Assembly: GCF_030812475.1 (NCBI RefSeq)
Contig: NZ_JAUSSR010000015.1
Coordinates: 1 to 64,000, forward strand
Direction of reading: 5' to 3'
DNA length: 64,000 nucleotides
From: Pseudomonas lini
Lineage (GTDB): Bacteria; Pseudomonadota; Gammaproteobacteria; Pseudomonadales; Pseudomonadaceae
Each line of letters starts with the position of its first letter. The stretch's first letter is position 1. This document shows positions 40,238-48,066 of this stretch, piece by piece. The notes under the pieces were generated by a model. That model had not been told where the DNA came from. It worked only from the letters and a program-made list of their open reading frames with translations, and made no database searches. The translations under genes were made by a program, and so were the position numbers.

Positions 40238-40765
40238 ATGGCCCGTGGGGTTAACAAAGTCATATTGGTCGGCACTTGCGGCCAGGATCCCGAAGTTCGC
40301 TACCTGCCGAACGGTAACGCCGTGACCAACCTGAGTCTGGCGACCAGCGAACAGTGGACCGACAAGCAAACCGGTCAGAAAGTCGAGAAAACCGAATGGC
40401 ACCGTGTGTCGATGTTCGGCAAGGTGGCGGAAATCGCCGGCGAATACCTGCGTAAAGGTTCGCAGGTCTACATCGAAGGCAAGCTGCAGACCCGCGAGTG
40501 GGAAAAAGACGGTATCAAGCGTTACACCACTGAAATCGTGGTCGATATGCAAGGCACCATGCAATTGCTGGGCGGCCGTCCACAGCAGGGCGATCAACAA
40601 GGCGGGGGCAATAACTACCAGCAGTCCGCTCCAGCCCCACGCCAACAGGCTCCGCGTCCACAGCAGTCGGCACCGCAACAGTCGCGCCAGGCTCCGCCTC
40701 CACAGCAGGCCGCGCCGCAACCGGCTCCGGATTTCGACAGCTTTGATGATGATATTCCGTTCTAA
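40238..40765 (+). CDS. ssb: single-stranded DNA-binding protein
   Basis: Coats single-stranded DNA in replication and repair. The 175-aa protein has the OB fold in residues 1-110 (GVNKVILVGTCGQDPEVRYL), a disordered Gln/Pro-rich linker of about 50 residues, and the conserved acidic tip DFDSFDDDIPF that binds partner proteins. An AGGAGA box precedes the ATG. Confidence 0.97.
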   Translation: MARGVNKVILVGTCGQDPEVRYLPNGNAVTNLSLATSEQWTDKQTGQKVEKTEWHRVSMFGKVAEIAGEYLRKGSQVYIEGKLQTREWEKDGIKRYTTEIVVDMQGTMQLLGGRPQQGDQQGGGNNYQQSAPAPRQQAPRPQQSAPQQSRQAPPPQQAAPQPAPDFDSFDDDIPF

Positions 40766-40801
40766 GAGTCGGCTCAGACTTTCTTGTAAGGTTTAGCCGC
40801 G

Positions 40802-40841
40802 AAACCCCCGATCGGTCCTCTGGACTGGTCGGGGGTTTTCT
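40802..40841. terminator. ssb terminator
   Basis: AAACCCCCGA (40802-40811) pairs with TCGGGGGTTT (40829-40838), with an inner GTCC/GGAC stem and a T-rich tail. Confidence 0.88.
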
Positions 40842-40855
40842 TTTGCACACCGTTT

Positions 40856-40958
40856 TGTAGGAGCCGGCTTGCTGGCGATTCAAACACCTCGGTTTAGCAG
40901 ATAAACCGCGTAATCGTTCATCGTCGGAGCGCCGCCCGCAGCAAGCCGGCTCCTACAG
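40856..40958. repeat. REPIN between ssb and the OsmC-YcaO gene
   Basis: Left arm TGTAGGAGCCGGCTTGCTGG (from 40856) and right arm ending AGCCGGCTCCTACAG (40958) are inverted. The core is a CCGGC variant of the GAGCGAGC family. Confidence 0.88.
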
Positions 40959-40966
40959 GATTGCGG

Positions 40967-43171
40967 TCAACGGGATGAAGTCGTTACGTTGGCCCGTGCC
41001 GAGTGCAGTTTCTTGTAACTCTCGATCAACCGCAGGTGCCGATCGAGGCCTTCCAGTTTCATGCTGGTTGGCGTCAAGCCATGGAAGCGCACGCTGCCGT
41101 TGACCGATCCGATCACAGCATCCATCCGCTCGTTGCCAAACATCCGGCGGAAGTTGGCCTCGTAGTCTTCCAGTTCCAGGTCTTCGTCCAGCTTCATCTC
41201 CAGCACCACGTTGATGGCCTGGTAGAACAGGCCGCGCTCAACCGTGTTGTCGTTGTACTGCAGGAACATTTCCACCGCTTCTTTCGCCTCTTCATATTGC
41301 TGCAGGGCGAGATAAATCAGCAGCTTCAGCTCCAGGATCGTCAGCTGACCCCAAGCGGTATTGTCATCGAATTCGATGCCGATCAAGCTGGTGATGTCGG
41401 TGTAGTCGTCCAGCTCGCTTTCCACCAGACGCTCGACCAGCGCTTGCAGTTCTTCTTCGTCCAGGCGATGCAGGTTCAGGATGTCGGCGCGGAAGAACAG
41501 CGCTTTGTTGGTGTTGTCCCAGATCAGATCGTCTACCGGATAAATCTCCGAATAGTCCGGCACCAGGATGCGGCAGGCCTTTGCGCCGATATGCTCGTAG
41601 ACCGCCATGTACACTTGCTTGCCCATGCCTTCGAGAATGCCGAACAAGGTCGCGGCTTCCTCGGCGTTCGAGTTTTCACCCTGGCCGGAAAAGTCCCACT
41701 CCACGAACTCGTAGTCCGACTTCGAGCTGAAGAAGCGCCACGACACCACGCCGCTGGAGTCGATGAAGTGCTCGACGAAGTTATTCGGCTCGGTCACCGC
41801 ATGGCCTTCAAACGTTGGCTGGGGCAGGTCGTTGAGGCCTTCGAAGCTGCGGCCCTGCAGCAGTTCGGTCAGGCTGCGTTCCAGCGCCACTTCCAGGCTC
41901 GGGTGCGCACCGAAAGAGGCGAACACACCGCCGGTACGCGGGTTCATCAGCGTGACGCACATCACCGGGAACTCACCACCCAGGGACGCATCCTTCACCA
42001 GCACCGGGAACCCCTGTTCCTCCAGCGCCTGGATGCCGGCCAGGATCCCGGGATACTTTGCCAGCACGTGGGCCGGCACATCCGGCAGGGCAAACTCACC
42101 TTCGATGATTTCGCGTTTTACCGCGCGCTCGAAGATCTCCGACAGGCACTGCACCTGGGCTTCTGCCAGCGTGTTACCGGCACTCATGCCGTTGCTCAGG
42201 AACAGGTTTTCCACCAGGTTGGACGGGAAATACACCACCTCGCCGTCCGACTGGCGCACGTACGGCAGCGAGCAGATGCCGCGCTCTTCGTTGCCCGAGT
42301 TGGTATCGATCAGATGAGAACCACGCAGCTCGCCGTCGCGGTTGTAAATCTTCAGGCAGTACTCGTCGAGAATCTCCGCCGGCAGTGCATCTTTACGGCC
42401 AGGCTTGAACCAGCGCTCATCCGGGTAGTGCACAAACGCTGCGTTGGCGATGTCTTCGCCCCAGAACTGATCGTTGTAGAAGAAGTTGCAGTTGAGTCGC
42501 TCGATAAACTCGCCCAACGCCGACGCCAACGCGCCTTCCTTGGTCGAGCCTTTGCCGTTGGTGAAGCACATCGGCGAGTGCGCATCGCGGATATGCAGCG
42601 ACCACACATTGGGCACGATATTGCGCCACGAGGCGATTTCAATCTTCATGCCCAGGTCCGCCAGGATGGCCGACATATTGGCGATGGTTTGCTCCAGCGG
42701 CAGATCCTTGCCGGCAATATAAGTGCTCGCCGCTGAGTCAGCAGCAGGCATCAGCAACGCCTGGGCATCGGCGTCGAGGTTGTCCACCTCTTCGATGACA
42801 AACTCGGGCCCGGCTTGCACCACTTTTTTCACGGTGCAACGGTCGATGGAGCGCAGGATGCCCTGGCGGTCCTTGTCCGAGATATCCGCCGGCAACTCGA
42901 CCTGAATCTTGAAAATCTGGTTGTAGCGGTTTTCCGGATCAACAATGTTGTTCTGCGACAGGCGGATGTTTTCGGTGGGGATACTGCGAGTGTCGCAGTA
43001 CAACTTCACGAAATAGGCCGCACACAAAGCCGATGAAGCCAGAAAGTAGTCGAACGGACCCGGTGCCGAGCCATCGCCCTTGTAGCGGATAGGTTGATCG
43101 GCCACCACCGTGAAGTCATCGAACTTGGCTTCAAGTCGAAGGTTGTCGAGAAAGTTGACCTTGATTTCCAT
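40967..43171 (-). CDS. OsmC-YcaO fusion protein
   Basis: A 734-aa cytoplasmic protein. Residues 1 to ~135 are an OsmC/Ohr-type domain with the two cysteines at 50 (SSALCAAYF) and 112 (DRCTVKKV), the spacing of peroxidatic OsmC proteins. Residues ~150-570 closely follow E. coli YcaO: NVWSLHIRD, CFTNGKGSTKEGALASALGE, GMSAGNTLAEAQVQCLSEIF, and FASFGAHPSLEVALERSLTE, with the Ser/Glu/Glu/Arg ATP-binding residues. The last ~140 residues look like a helical repeat domain. E. coli YcaO lacks the OsmC part and helps RimO modify ribosomal protein S12. YcaO enzymes phosphorylate amide oxygens; the substrate here is unknown. Its start has no good ribosome-binding site. A 154-base gap separates it from yjfC. 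Confidence 0.9.
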   Translation of the reverse strand: MEIKVNFLDNLRLEAKFDDFTVVADQPIRYKGDGSAPGPFDYFLASSALCAAYFVKLYCDTRSIPTENIRLSQNNIVDPENRYNQIFKIQVELPADISDKDRQGILRSIDRCTVKKVVQAGPEFVIEEVDNLDADAQALLMPAADSAASTYIAGKDLPLEQTIANMSAILADLGMKIEIASWRNIVPNVWSLHIRDAHSPMCFTNGKGSTKEGALASALGEFIERLNCNFFYNDQFWGEDIANAAFVHYPDERWFKPGRKDALPAEILDEYCLKIYNRDGELRGSHLIDTNSGNEERGICSLPYVRQSDGEVVYFPSNLVENLFLSNGMSAGNTLAEAQVQCLSEIFERAVKREIIEGEFALPDVPAHVLAKYPGILAGIQALEEQGFPVLVKDASLGGEFPVMCVTLMNPRTGGVFASFGAHPSLEVALERSLTELLQGRSFEGLNDLPQPTFEGHAVTEPNNFVEHFIDSSGVVSWRFFSSKSDYEFVEWDFSGQGENSNAEEAATLFGILEGMGKQVYMAVYEHIGAKACRILVPDYSEIYPVDDLIWDNTNKALFFRADILNLHRLDEEELQALVERLVESELDDYTDITSLIGIEFDDNTAWGQLTILELKLLIYLALQQYEEAKEAVEMFLQYNDNTVERGLFYQAINVVLEMKLDEDLELEDYEANFRRMFGNERMDAVIGSVNGSVRFHGLTPTSMKLEGLDRHLRLIESYKKLHSARANVTTSSR

Positions 43172-43325
43172 GGGGGATTACCAGAATAACGGCTAGACAT
43201 TTGGCCGCCATTATCCGGCTTTTCAGCGGTAAGTCTTGTAGTTGTCCGGTCCTGAGCCAGGTTTACACCTGCTTAACCCTGCCGGCCGATGCACGGCACC
43301 GGCCTTTTCATGAGCGATCAATTGT

Positions 43326-44483
43326 TCAGTCGAGGATCAGGTGTGGCAGGAAACGGCTCGAATCCTTGGTAATCAAGCTGTTGTCCTCACGCACACCAAT
43401 CCCCGCGGCCTGATCGCCGATTACCCACGAGCCGATCAAGGTGTAGCTGTCGCCAAATTGCGGCAGTGGCGCAAATTCTTGAAGGATAAACGGCGCGTCC
43501 GTATAGGGACCGTCCTCTTTGACGATCAGGCCGTCGGCGGTTTGCAATTCGATGTTGGCGCCTTCCCGCGAGAAAAACGGCTTGCGCACCCAGCCCTTGG
43601 GCACCGCTTTGGTGGCGTCGGTATCCAGGTGCGCGGCGAGCAGATTCGGGTGACCTGGGTTGAACGACCACAGCAGCGGCAGGATGCCTTTGTTGGAGAG
43701 GATGGATTTCCAGGCCGGCTCGAAAAACTGCGTGTCACTCCGGGCAATCGCTGCCCCAAAGGGCTCGTGAAAGATGAACTCCCAGGCGTGTAGCTTGAAC
43801 AGGTGGGGAATCCAGCGATCTTCAAGATCGACGAAGCGTCCGTCACTGGTGAGGCCAATGTCTTCTATGTCGATGTGGCGCGATTCAATGCCGACCTTCT
43901 CTGCGATCAGGCGCAGGTAGTCGGTGGTGCCCTTGTCTTCGACCGAGTCTTTCATCGAAGCGAAATAGAAGGGTTGCTGGAGTTGCAGTTGCGCAAAGGC
44001 CTGATGCAGCTTGGTATCGATGCTGTTGAACTGGTCGGCATGCCCGGGCAGCAAACCGCGCTCGATGCATTGTTCCAGCCAGCCCCACTGAAACGCAGCG
44101 GCCTCATACAGGCTGGTCGGCGTGTCGTAGTTGAGCTCCAGCAACTTGGCCGGCCCGGTGCCGTCGTAGGAGAAATCCATGCGCCCATACAGGTGCGGGT
44201 GGCCTTCGAGCCATGAAGTACGAATCATGTCGAAGAATGGCGCGGGAATGCTCAGGCGCTCCAGCAGCTCTTCGCTCTGCACTACGCGGGCCACCAGATC
44301 CATGCACATCTCATGGATCTCGGTGGTCGGGTCCTCGAGGTCGTTCTCGATCTGCTTGAGCGTGAACTGGTAATACGCGCTCTCGTCCCAATAAGGTTCG
44401 TCATCGATGGTATGGAACAGAAAGCCAAGGCTGTCGGCGGTCTGTTTCCAGTCATGTCGCTCTGCGCAGAGGATTTTCTTCAT
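43326..44483 (-). CDS. yjfC: glutathionylspermidine-synthase-like ATP-grasp protein, YjfC/YgiC type
   Basis: A 385-aa ATP-grasp ligase of the GSP-synthetase family. Family landmarks are GRMDFSYDGTGPAKLLELNY and DTPTSLYEAAAFQWGW (about residues 100-135), and the C-terminal YTLIGSWVIGDQAAGIGVRE with metal/ATP residues. The amidase half of bifunctional E. coli Gsp is absent, so it could only form, not split, an amide bond. Its substrates are not known. It lies 12 bases behind yjfM as last gene of the yjf-like operon. Confidence 0.88.
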   Translation of the reverse strand: MKKILCAERHDWKQTADSLGFLFHTIDDEPYWDESAYYQFTLKQIENDLEDPTTEIHEMCMDLVARVVQSEELLERLSIPAPFFDMIRTSWLEGHPHLYGRMDFSYDGTGPAKLLELNYDTPTSLYEAAAFQWGWLEQCIERGLLPGHADQFNSIDTKLHQAFAQLQLQQPFYFASMKDSVEDKGTTDYLRLIAEKVGIESRHIDIEDIGLTSDGRFVDLEDRWIPHLFKLHAWEFIFHEPFGAAIARSDTQFFEPAWKSILSNKGILPLLWSFNPGHPNLLAAHLDTDATKAVPKGWVRKPFFSREGANIELQTADGLIVKEDGPYTDAPFILQEFAPLPQFGDSYTLIGSWVIGDQAAGIGVREDNSLITKDSSRFLPHLILD

Positions 44484-44495
44484 GGCACGGTTTCC

Positions 44496-45224
44496 TTAAC
44501 TGCTCGAGCCGCCAAAACTCTTGCCCGAGCCGCCCCAGCCACTGCGTGCACTGGCCTTGCTGCCGAAACCGCCACGGGAGGTGGACGAGGCAACGGAAAC
44601 CGGTTTGCTGGCGGAACGAATGGAGTCGGCGTAGTTGCTGCTGCCGTATCGCGCCTGATTGGATTTGGTAAAGGTCGAGCCCTTGGCAATCCGCTGGCCG
44701 AGCGTCGAAGACGCATAACTGCCGCGGTCATCGCGGTAGCGGTACACCGGTTGGGAGTGATAGCTGTTGCGGTTGTTGCTCAGCATGTTGCCGATCAGCA
44801 AGCCGGTCAACAGGCTGGTGCCAGAGAACCCCGAACCGCCACTGTTCGCTTCCGAGGCTGGCAATTGAGCCTTGGCAGCGTCCACCTGGGATTGCGTCAC
44901 CTCGCCATCGGCGCTCAGTTCGAAGCCTCCGAGCTTGGGGATGAACTTGCCGGCGGAGTCCTGCTGGCACCAGTCGGCGACAAAGTCGGCATCGCAGTCG
45001 GCCTGGTTGTCGTATACCGGCGCAAGGCGGCGATGCTCAGCCATGGCGGCCATGTAGGCGTCGGAGCAGACGTCGACCGGAAGCTTTTCATCGGCACATT
45101 GCTGAACGGACTGGAAGTTGTACTTCTTCTGCACCGGGTAGGTTTTTTCAGCCACCCCGCAGCCTGATATCGCCATGGCGACCGACGCTGCCAGTGACAG
45201 CTGAACGTACTTGCTTCGTTTCAT
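44496..45224 (-). CDS. yjfM: DUF1190 lipoprotein, YjfM/YgiB type
   Basis: A 242-aa protein. I chose the ATG at 45224 (MKRSKYVQLSLAASVAMAIS), 6 bases behind GGAG; an extension to 45242 is less likely. The signal sequence ends in the lipobox ISGC, so it should be a lipoprotein. The DUF1190 part (about residues 25-110) has paired cysteines (QQCADEKLPVDVCSDAYM, DCDADFVADWCQQ). The tail is rich in Gly and Ser. In E. coli this family is always next to GSP-synthetase-like genes. Function unknown. Confidence 0.86.
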   Translation of the reverse strand: MKRSKYVQLSLAASVAMAISGCGVAEKTYPVQKKYNFQSVQQCADEKLPVDVCSDAYMAAMAEHRRLAPVYDNQADCDADFVADWCQQDSAGKFIPKLGGFELSADGEVTQSQVDAAKAQLPASEANSGGSGFSGTSLLTGLLIGNMLSNNRNSYHSQPVYRYRDDRGSYASSTLGQRIAKGSTFTKSNQARYGSSNYADSIRSASKPVSVASSTSRGGFGSKASARSGWGGSGKSFGGSSS

Positions 45225-45242
45225 CGGGAGCTCCGTGCGCAA

Positions 45243-45671
45243 TCAGTTCTGGGAAGGGGTCATGCAGGCGGCGTTCAACATGCCGACGCTGATGGCCACG
45301 GCAGCGACATAGATGCCCGCCGCGATTTCGCCTTTTTTGATGCGTTCAGAAGTGCCTTTGAGCACCAGACTGGTCATCAGGAATGCCAGCAATTGCACGA
45401 GCGCGGCGATTACCGTCCAAACAACGAAATCCAGAATGCTGATCGAGTAGGCGATCACATTGCTGGCCGGAATCGCGAATCCAATGATGGCGCCGCCGAA
45501 GGCGATTGCGGCCGCCACGTTGCCTGCACGGATCAGTTGGAACTCTTTGTGCGGGGTGATTCGGGTGTAGACGAACTGGAATAGCGCAAACAGCACCGCG
45601 GCACCCAGGATGTACAACACAAACCCGAGCACGGCGGCTTTGTTCAGGGAGATGGAGAGTGCTTCTAGCAT
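45243..45671 (-). CDS. yjfL: DUF350 inner-membrane protein, YjfL type
   Basis: A 142-aa protein with four hydrophobic segments, typical of two DUF350 repeats (VLGFVLYILGAAVLFALFQF; NVIAYSISILDFVVWTVIAA). I chose the ATG at 45671 (MLEALSISLNKAAVLG), since the upstream part of the longer frame is not protein-like and overlaps yjfK. Gaps to the neighbours are 14 and 18 bases, so it belongs to the operon. Function unknown. Confidence 0.86.
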   Translation of the reverse strand: MLEALSISLNKAAVLGFVLYILGAAVLFALFQFVYTRITPHKEFQLIRAGNVAAAIAFGGAIIGFAIPASNVIAYSISILDFVVWTVIAALVQLLAFLMTSLVLKGTSERIKKGEIAAGIYVAAVAISVGMLNAACMTPSQN

Positions 45672-45685
45672 GGACTGTTTCCTTT

Positions 45686-46360
45686 TTAAATAATGCTCAG
45701 GTCGGTGGTGTACAGCGACATCCCCAGCGAAGTACTCAGGCTGACGGTGCCCTCGGCGTCCTCTTCGACGGAAAACAGCAGGAACTCCCGGCGCTCGGTC
45801 AGGCCGGTTTCGCGGGCATACAACATCGAACGGTGCTCGATGCTGTAGGACTCGTCCGGATTGCGCAGCTGTTCGCTCATTGCCACCAATTCCGTCTGAC
45901 CGTTCTCGGTGCCCCATTCGCGGGTGTATTCGACGCCGTTGTGGGTGTAGGTCGGCAGCCCGATCAGGCTTTCAGGGCCTGCCAACCGACGCAGCTCCGC
46001 TTCGCTGCCGAGGGTGAGGTAACTGAGGTAATTGAACAGGATCACCGACTCGACCTGGCCGGCGATGTCGCCGGTGGTGTGCACTTGCAGCCAGTAGTCT
46101 TCGTCGTTCATGTAATAGCGCGACAGCCAGGTCGACTGCCCGAGGTCGATGGTGCCTGTGCTCCAGATCTGCTGGGAGTCCGGGATGACCACCGTGGTTT
46201 TTTCGTCGAGCAGCAATTTCAGGGTGCTGTCGAACATCACGCCCTTGCCCATTGCCAGTCCCAGTGGGCCGGTGGTCGGCAGGGTATCGTAGGAAGTCCA
46301 TTTCGATTCTGTCTTCGCTTTCGGCGCTTCAAGCCCCATCAGCTGTTTAAACCATCCCAT
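45686..46360 (-). CDS. yjfK: DUF2491 protein, YjfK type
   Basis: A 224-aa soluble protein without signal peptide. It begins MGWFKQLMGLEAPKAK and has an acidic beta-rich body (RYYMNDEDYWLQVHTTGDIA). The size, place and neighbours match E. coli YjfK. Function unknown. The 144-base gap to yjfJ contains a REPIN, the only large gap in the operon. Confidence 0.82.
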   Translation of the reverse strand: MGWFKQLMGLEAPKAKTESKWTSYDTLPTTGPLGLAMGKGVMFDSTLKLLLDEKTTVVIPDSQQIWSTGTIDLGQSTWLSRYYMNDEDYWLQVHTTGDIAGQVESVILFNYLSYLTLGSEAELRRLAGPESLIGLPTYTHNGVEYTREWGTENGQTELVAMSEQLRNPDESYSIEHRSMLYARETGLTERREFLLFSVEEDAEGTVSLSTSLGMSLYTTDLSII

Positions 46361-46375
46361 TGGAGATTTCCTTCC

Positions 46376-46492
46376 CTGTAGGAGCGAGCTTGCTCGCGAT
46401 GGACGTTAACGATTACGCGTGCTGTCTGGATTGACGCGTAGTCCTCACGTTTTTCGTCGGAACGCCGCCCGGAGCAAGCTCGCTCCTACAGG
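46376..46492. repeat. REPIN inside the yjf-like operon
   Basis: Left arm CTGTAGGAGCGAGCTTGCTC (from 46377) and right arm AGCAAGCTCGCTCCTACAGG (to 46492) are inverted copies of the same family as the element at 35644. It fills the yjfJ-yjfK gap. Confidence 0.9.
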
Positions 46493-46504
46493 GATCCGCG
46501 CTGT

Positions 46505-47203
46505 TTACTGGGTCGTTTTTTGCTTCAGGCGCTCAAGAATCGCATTGGCGCTGCCGGTGTCCGGGGTGATGCCGGCTTCGCGCAGCTTGCGCTCCAGGTC
46601 GGTGCCGGTCGACGCCTCGGCCAATTGGTCCTGGGCTTGCAACTCTGCGGCGCGTTGCTGCTGCTTTGCCTGCAGACGGTTCAATGTACCGACGGCGGTT
46701 TCCAGCTTGCCATTGGCGCCGCCGCTGGCGATCGAAGCGCTGACCTGGGCGTTCTGGACGCTTTCGCGCGCCTTGGCCATGTCCACTTGCTGGCGCAGGC
46801 TTTTGATGCGGCTTTCGGCCTTGGTGATGTCTTTACGCATGCTGTCCGCGTAACCGCCAAATTCGGTGGCCTGTTTTTGCTCGACTTCCAGTTCGCCGGT
46901 CAGGGTCGAAATGGCTTCGGCCACTTCCAGTGCCAGGTCTTCGCGGTTGGCCTGGATCGCGGCCATGGCCTTGGATTCCAGGTCCTTGATCTTGGCGTTG
47001 TGCTCGCTGACGCGGTCGGTCGACAGTTTGTGCTTGGCCATGATGGTGACCAGCTGGCGCTTGGCGTTGGCCAGGGCGCTGTCAGCATCGCGAATTTCCT
47101 GGTCGAGGATGCGCAGGGCCTGTTGGTCGGCGATGGCCTCGCCGGCTTCGTTGGCACCGCCGCGCAGCGCGGTGAACAATTTGCTCCAGATGGACTGAGT
47201 CAT
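46505..47203 (-). CDS. yjfJ: PspA/IM30 family protein, YjfJ type
   Basis: A 232-aa, almost wholly helical coiled-coil protein. PspA-family members bind stressed membranes and build ESCRT-III-like rods. I chose the ATG at 47203 (MTQSIWSKLFTALRGGANEA); the N-terminal helix is amphipathic. The coiled coil runs through ~30-160. The C-terminal ~40 residues are a short tail (DLERKLREAGITPDTGSANA). It lies 13 bases behind yjfI. Confidence 0.9.
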   Translation of the reverse strand: MTQSIWSKLFTALRGGANEAGEAIADQQALRILDQEIRDADSALANAKRQLVTIMAKHKLSTDRVSEHNAKIKDLESKAMAAIQANREDLALEVAEAISTLTGELEVEQKQATEFGGYADSMRKDITKAESRIKSLRQQVDMAKARESVQNAQVSASIASGGANGKLETAVGTLNRLQAKQQQRAAELQAQDQLAEASTGTDLERKLREAGITPDTGSANAILERLKQKTTQ

Positions 47204-47216
47204 TGGGATTCCCGAA

Positions 47217-47906
47217 TTAATTGAAGAAACGTTCAAAGGCTTCGCTGGCGCGCTGGACGTTGTCGACGATGGCTTTGACCTCGGTCACGACGTTGGTCAG
47301 GCTCGAGTCGGAGCTCAGCGCGCCGAACATGTTGTAAACGACCTGCCCGTTGGGCATGGTTTCGATCCCGATCGAAGACAGCGGGAACATTTCCCTGCTG
47401 CGCAGCACGGCATCATTGAAGGCCGGCACATCTTTGATCGACTCGACATCAACCAGAACGGTATCCACGATGATCTGATCGCCCACCACTGCGATGTAAA
47501 TCGGCAAGCCACCGAAGTCGTTCATTTGCAGCTTGATGCTGGGCTCGGAGCCTTGAGCGAGGGAGAGGGTGATGTCGTTCGAGACCACTTCGTCCAGAAC
47601 TTGAAGGGCGCTGTAAAGGCGATCGATGTTCCAGTTGTTTCCTGCGCTCATGTAATTCTCCGATATGAATGAGCCAGCCCGAATCGGTTGGCGTAGCTGT
47701 TTCTCCATCTGCTTGAGCAGGCTCCGGTTTTCGGGAAGCACCCAAGTCTCGTGTTTTACGTAACCGGCAGCACCCAGGCCCGCACGCATCTGCTTCATGT
47801 AGAAACTCGACGGTTTTTTTGCGGAGGATTTCGAGCGCTCTCCCTTACGGCTCGCTGAATCGGGTGCAGACCCGTCAGGCGGATCTGATGGGGAGCTGCA
47901 GTTCAT
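47217..47906 (-). CDS. yjfI: DUF2170 protein, YjfI type, with basic N-terminal extension
   Basis: A 229-aa protein from the ATG at 47906, which has a GAGG box 8 bases upstream; a GTG at 47933 is also in frame. The C-terminal ~140 residues (from MSAGNNWNIDRLYSALQVLD) are the DUF2170 domain. They have their own ATG at 47651 with GGAG 7 bases upstream, so a 144-aa form may also be made. The ~85-residue extension is Ser/Lys-rich, then FYMKQMRAGLGAAGYVKHET and WVLPENRSLLKQMEKQLRQ, which looks like a ribbon-helix-helix DNA-binding fold. First gene of the operon. Function unknown. Confidence 0.8.
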   Translation of the reverse strand: MNCSSPSDPPDGSAPDSASRKGERSKSSAKKPSSFYMKQMRAGLGAAGYVKHETWVLPENRSLLKQMEKQLRQPIRAGSFISENYMSAGNNWNIDRLYSALQVLDEVVSNDITLSLAQGSEPSIKLQMNDFGGLPIYIAVVGDQIIVDTVLVDVESIKDVPAFNDAVLRSREMFPLSSIGIETMPNGQVVYNMFGALSSDSSLTNVVTEVKAIVDNVQRASEAFERFFN

Positions 47907-47927
47907 GGTGCCGACCTCGTTGTGCAC

Positions 47928-47985
47928 ACTCACGCGTCAAGACACTACAGGCAATATTTTCCGCCCTCAACAACTCACGCGTGAG
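47928..47985. promoter_or_regulatory. repeated 10-mer, possible operator before yjfI
   Basis: ACTCACGCGT occurs at 47928-47937 and 47973-47982, 45 bases apart. The second copy is part of a perfect 12-base palindrome CTCACGCGTGAG (47974-47985). Both lie just upstream of the yjfI ATG on the - strand. No convincing -35/-10 or -24/-12 pair was found. Confidence 0.4.
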
Positions 47986-48009
47986 ATTTTATGACAGGCG
48001 TGCGGGCAT

Positions 48010-48066
48010 AAAAAAAGGCCAGTAGCGTGCGAACGCAACTGACCTGTGGGTGTTGAGGGCCTTTTT
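48010..48066 (-). terminator. terminator of the isochorismatase-like gene
   Basis: A long hairpin has outer arms AAAAAAAGGCC and GGGCCTTTTT and an inner imperfect stem (48017-48028 with 48033-48044). Read on the - strand it ends in seven T, and it overlaps the stop codon of the gene. Confidence 0.75.

Noticed and set aside
41003..42736. 577-codon + strand open frame opposite the OsmC-YcaO gene (and similar frames opposite uvrA and lhr)
   Set aside because: Shadow frames of strongly biased genes; no domain recognised and the opposite strand encodes clear families.
47940..47985. Possible sigma-54 promoter before yjfI (GGGCGG...TTGC on the - strand), tempting because PspA genes often use sigma-54
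   Set aside because: The GG and GC elements are 11 bases apart instead of 10 and the rest of the -24 box does not fit.
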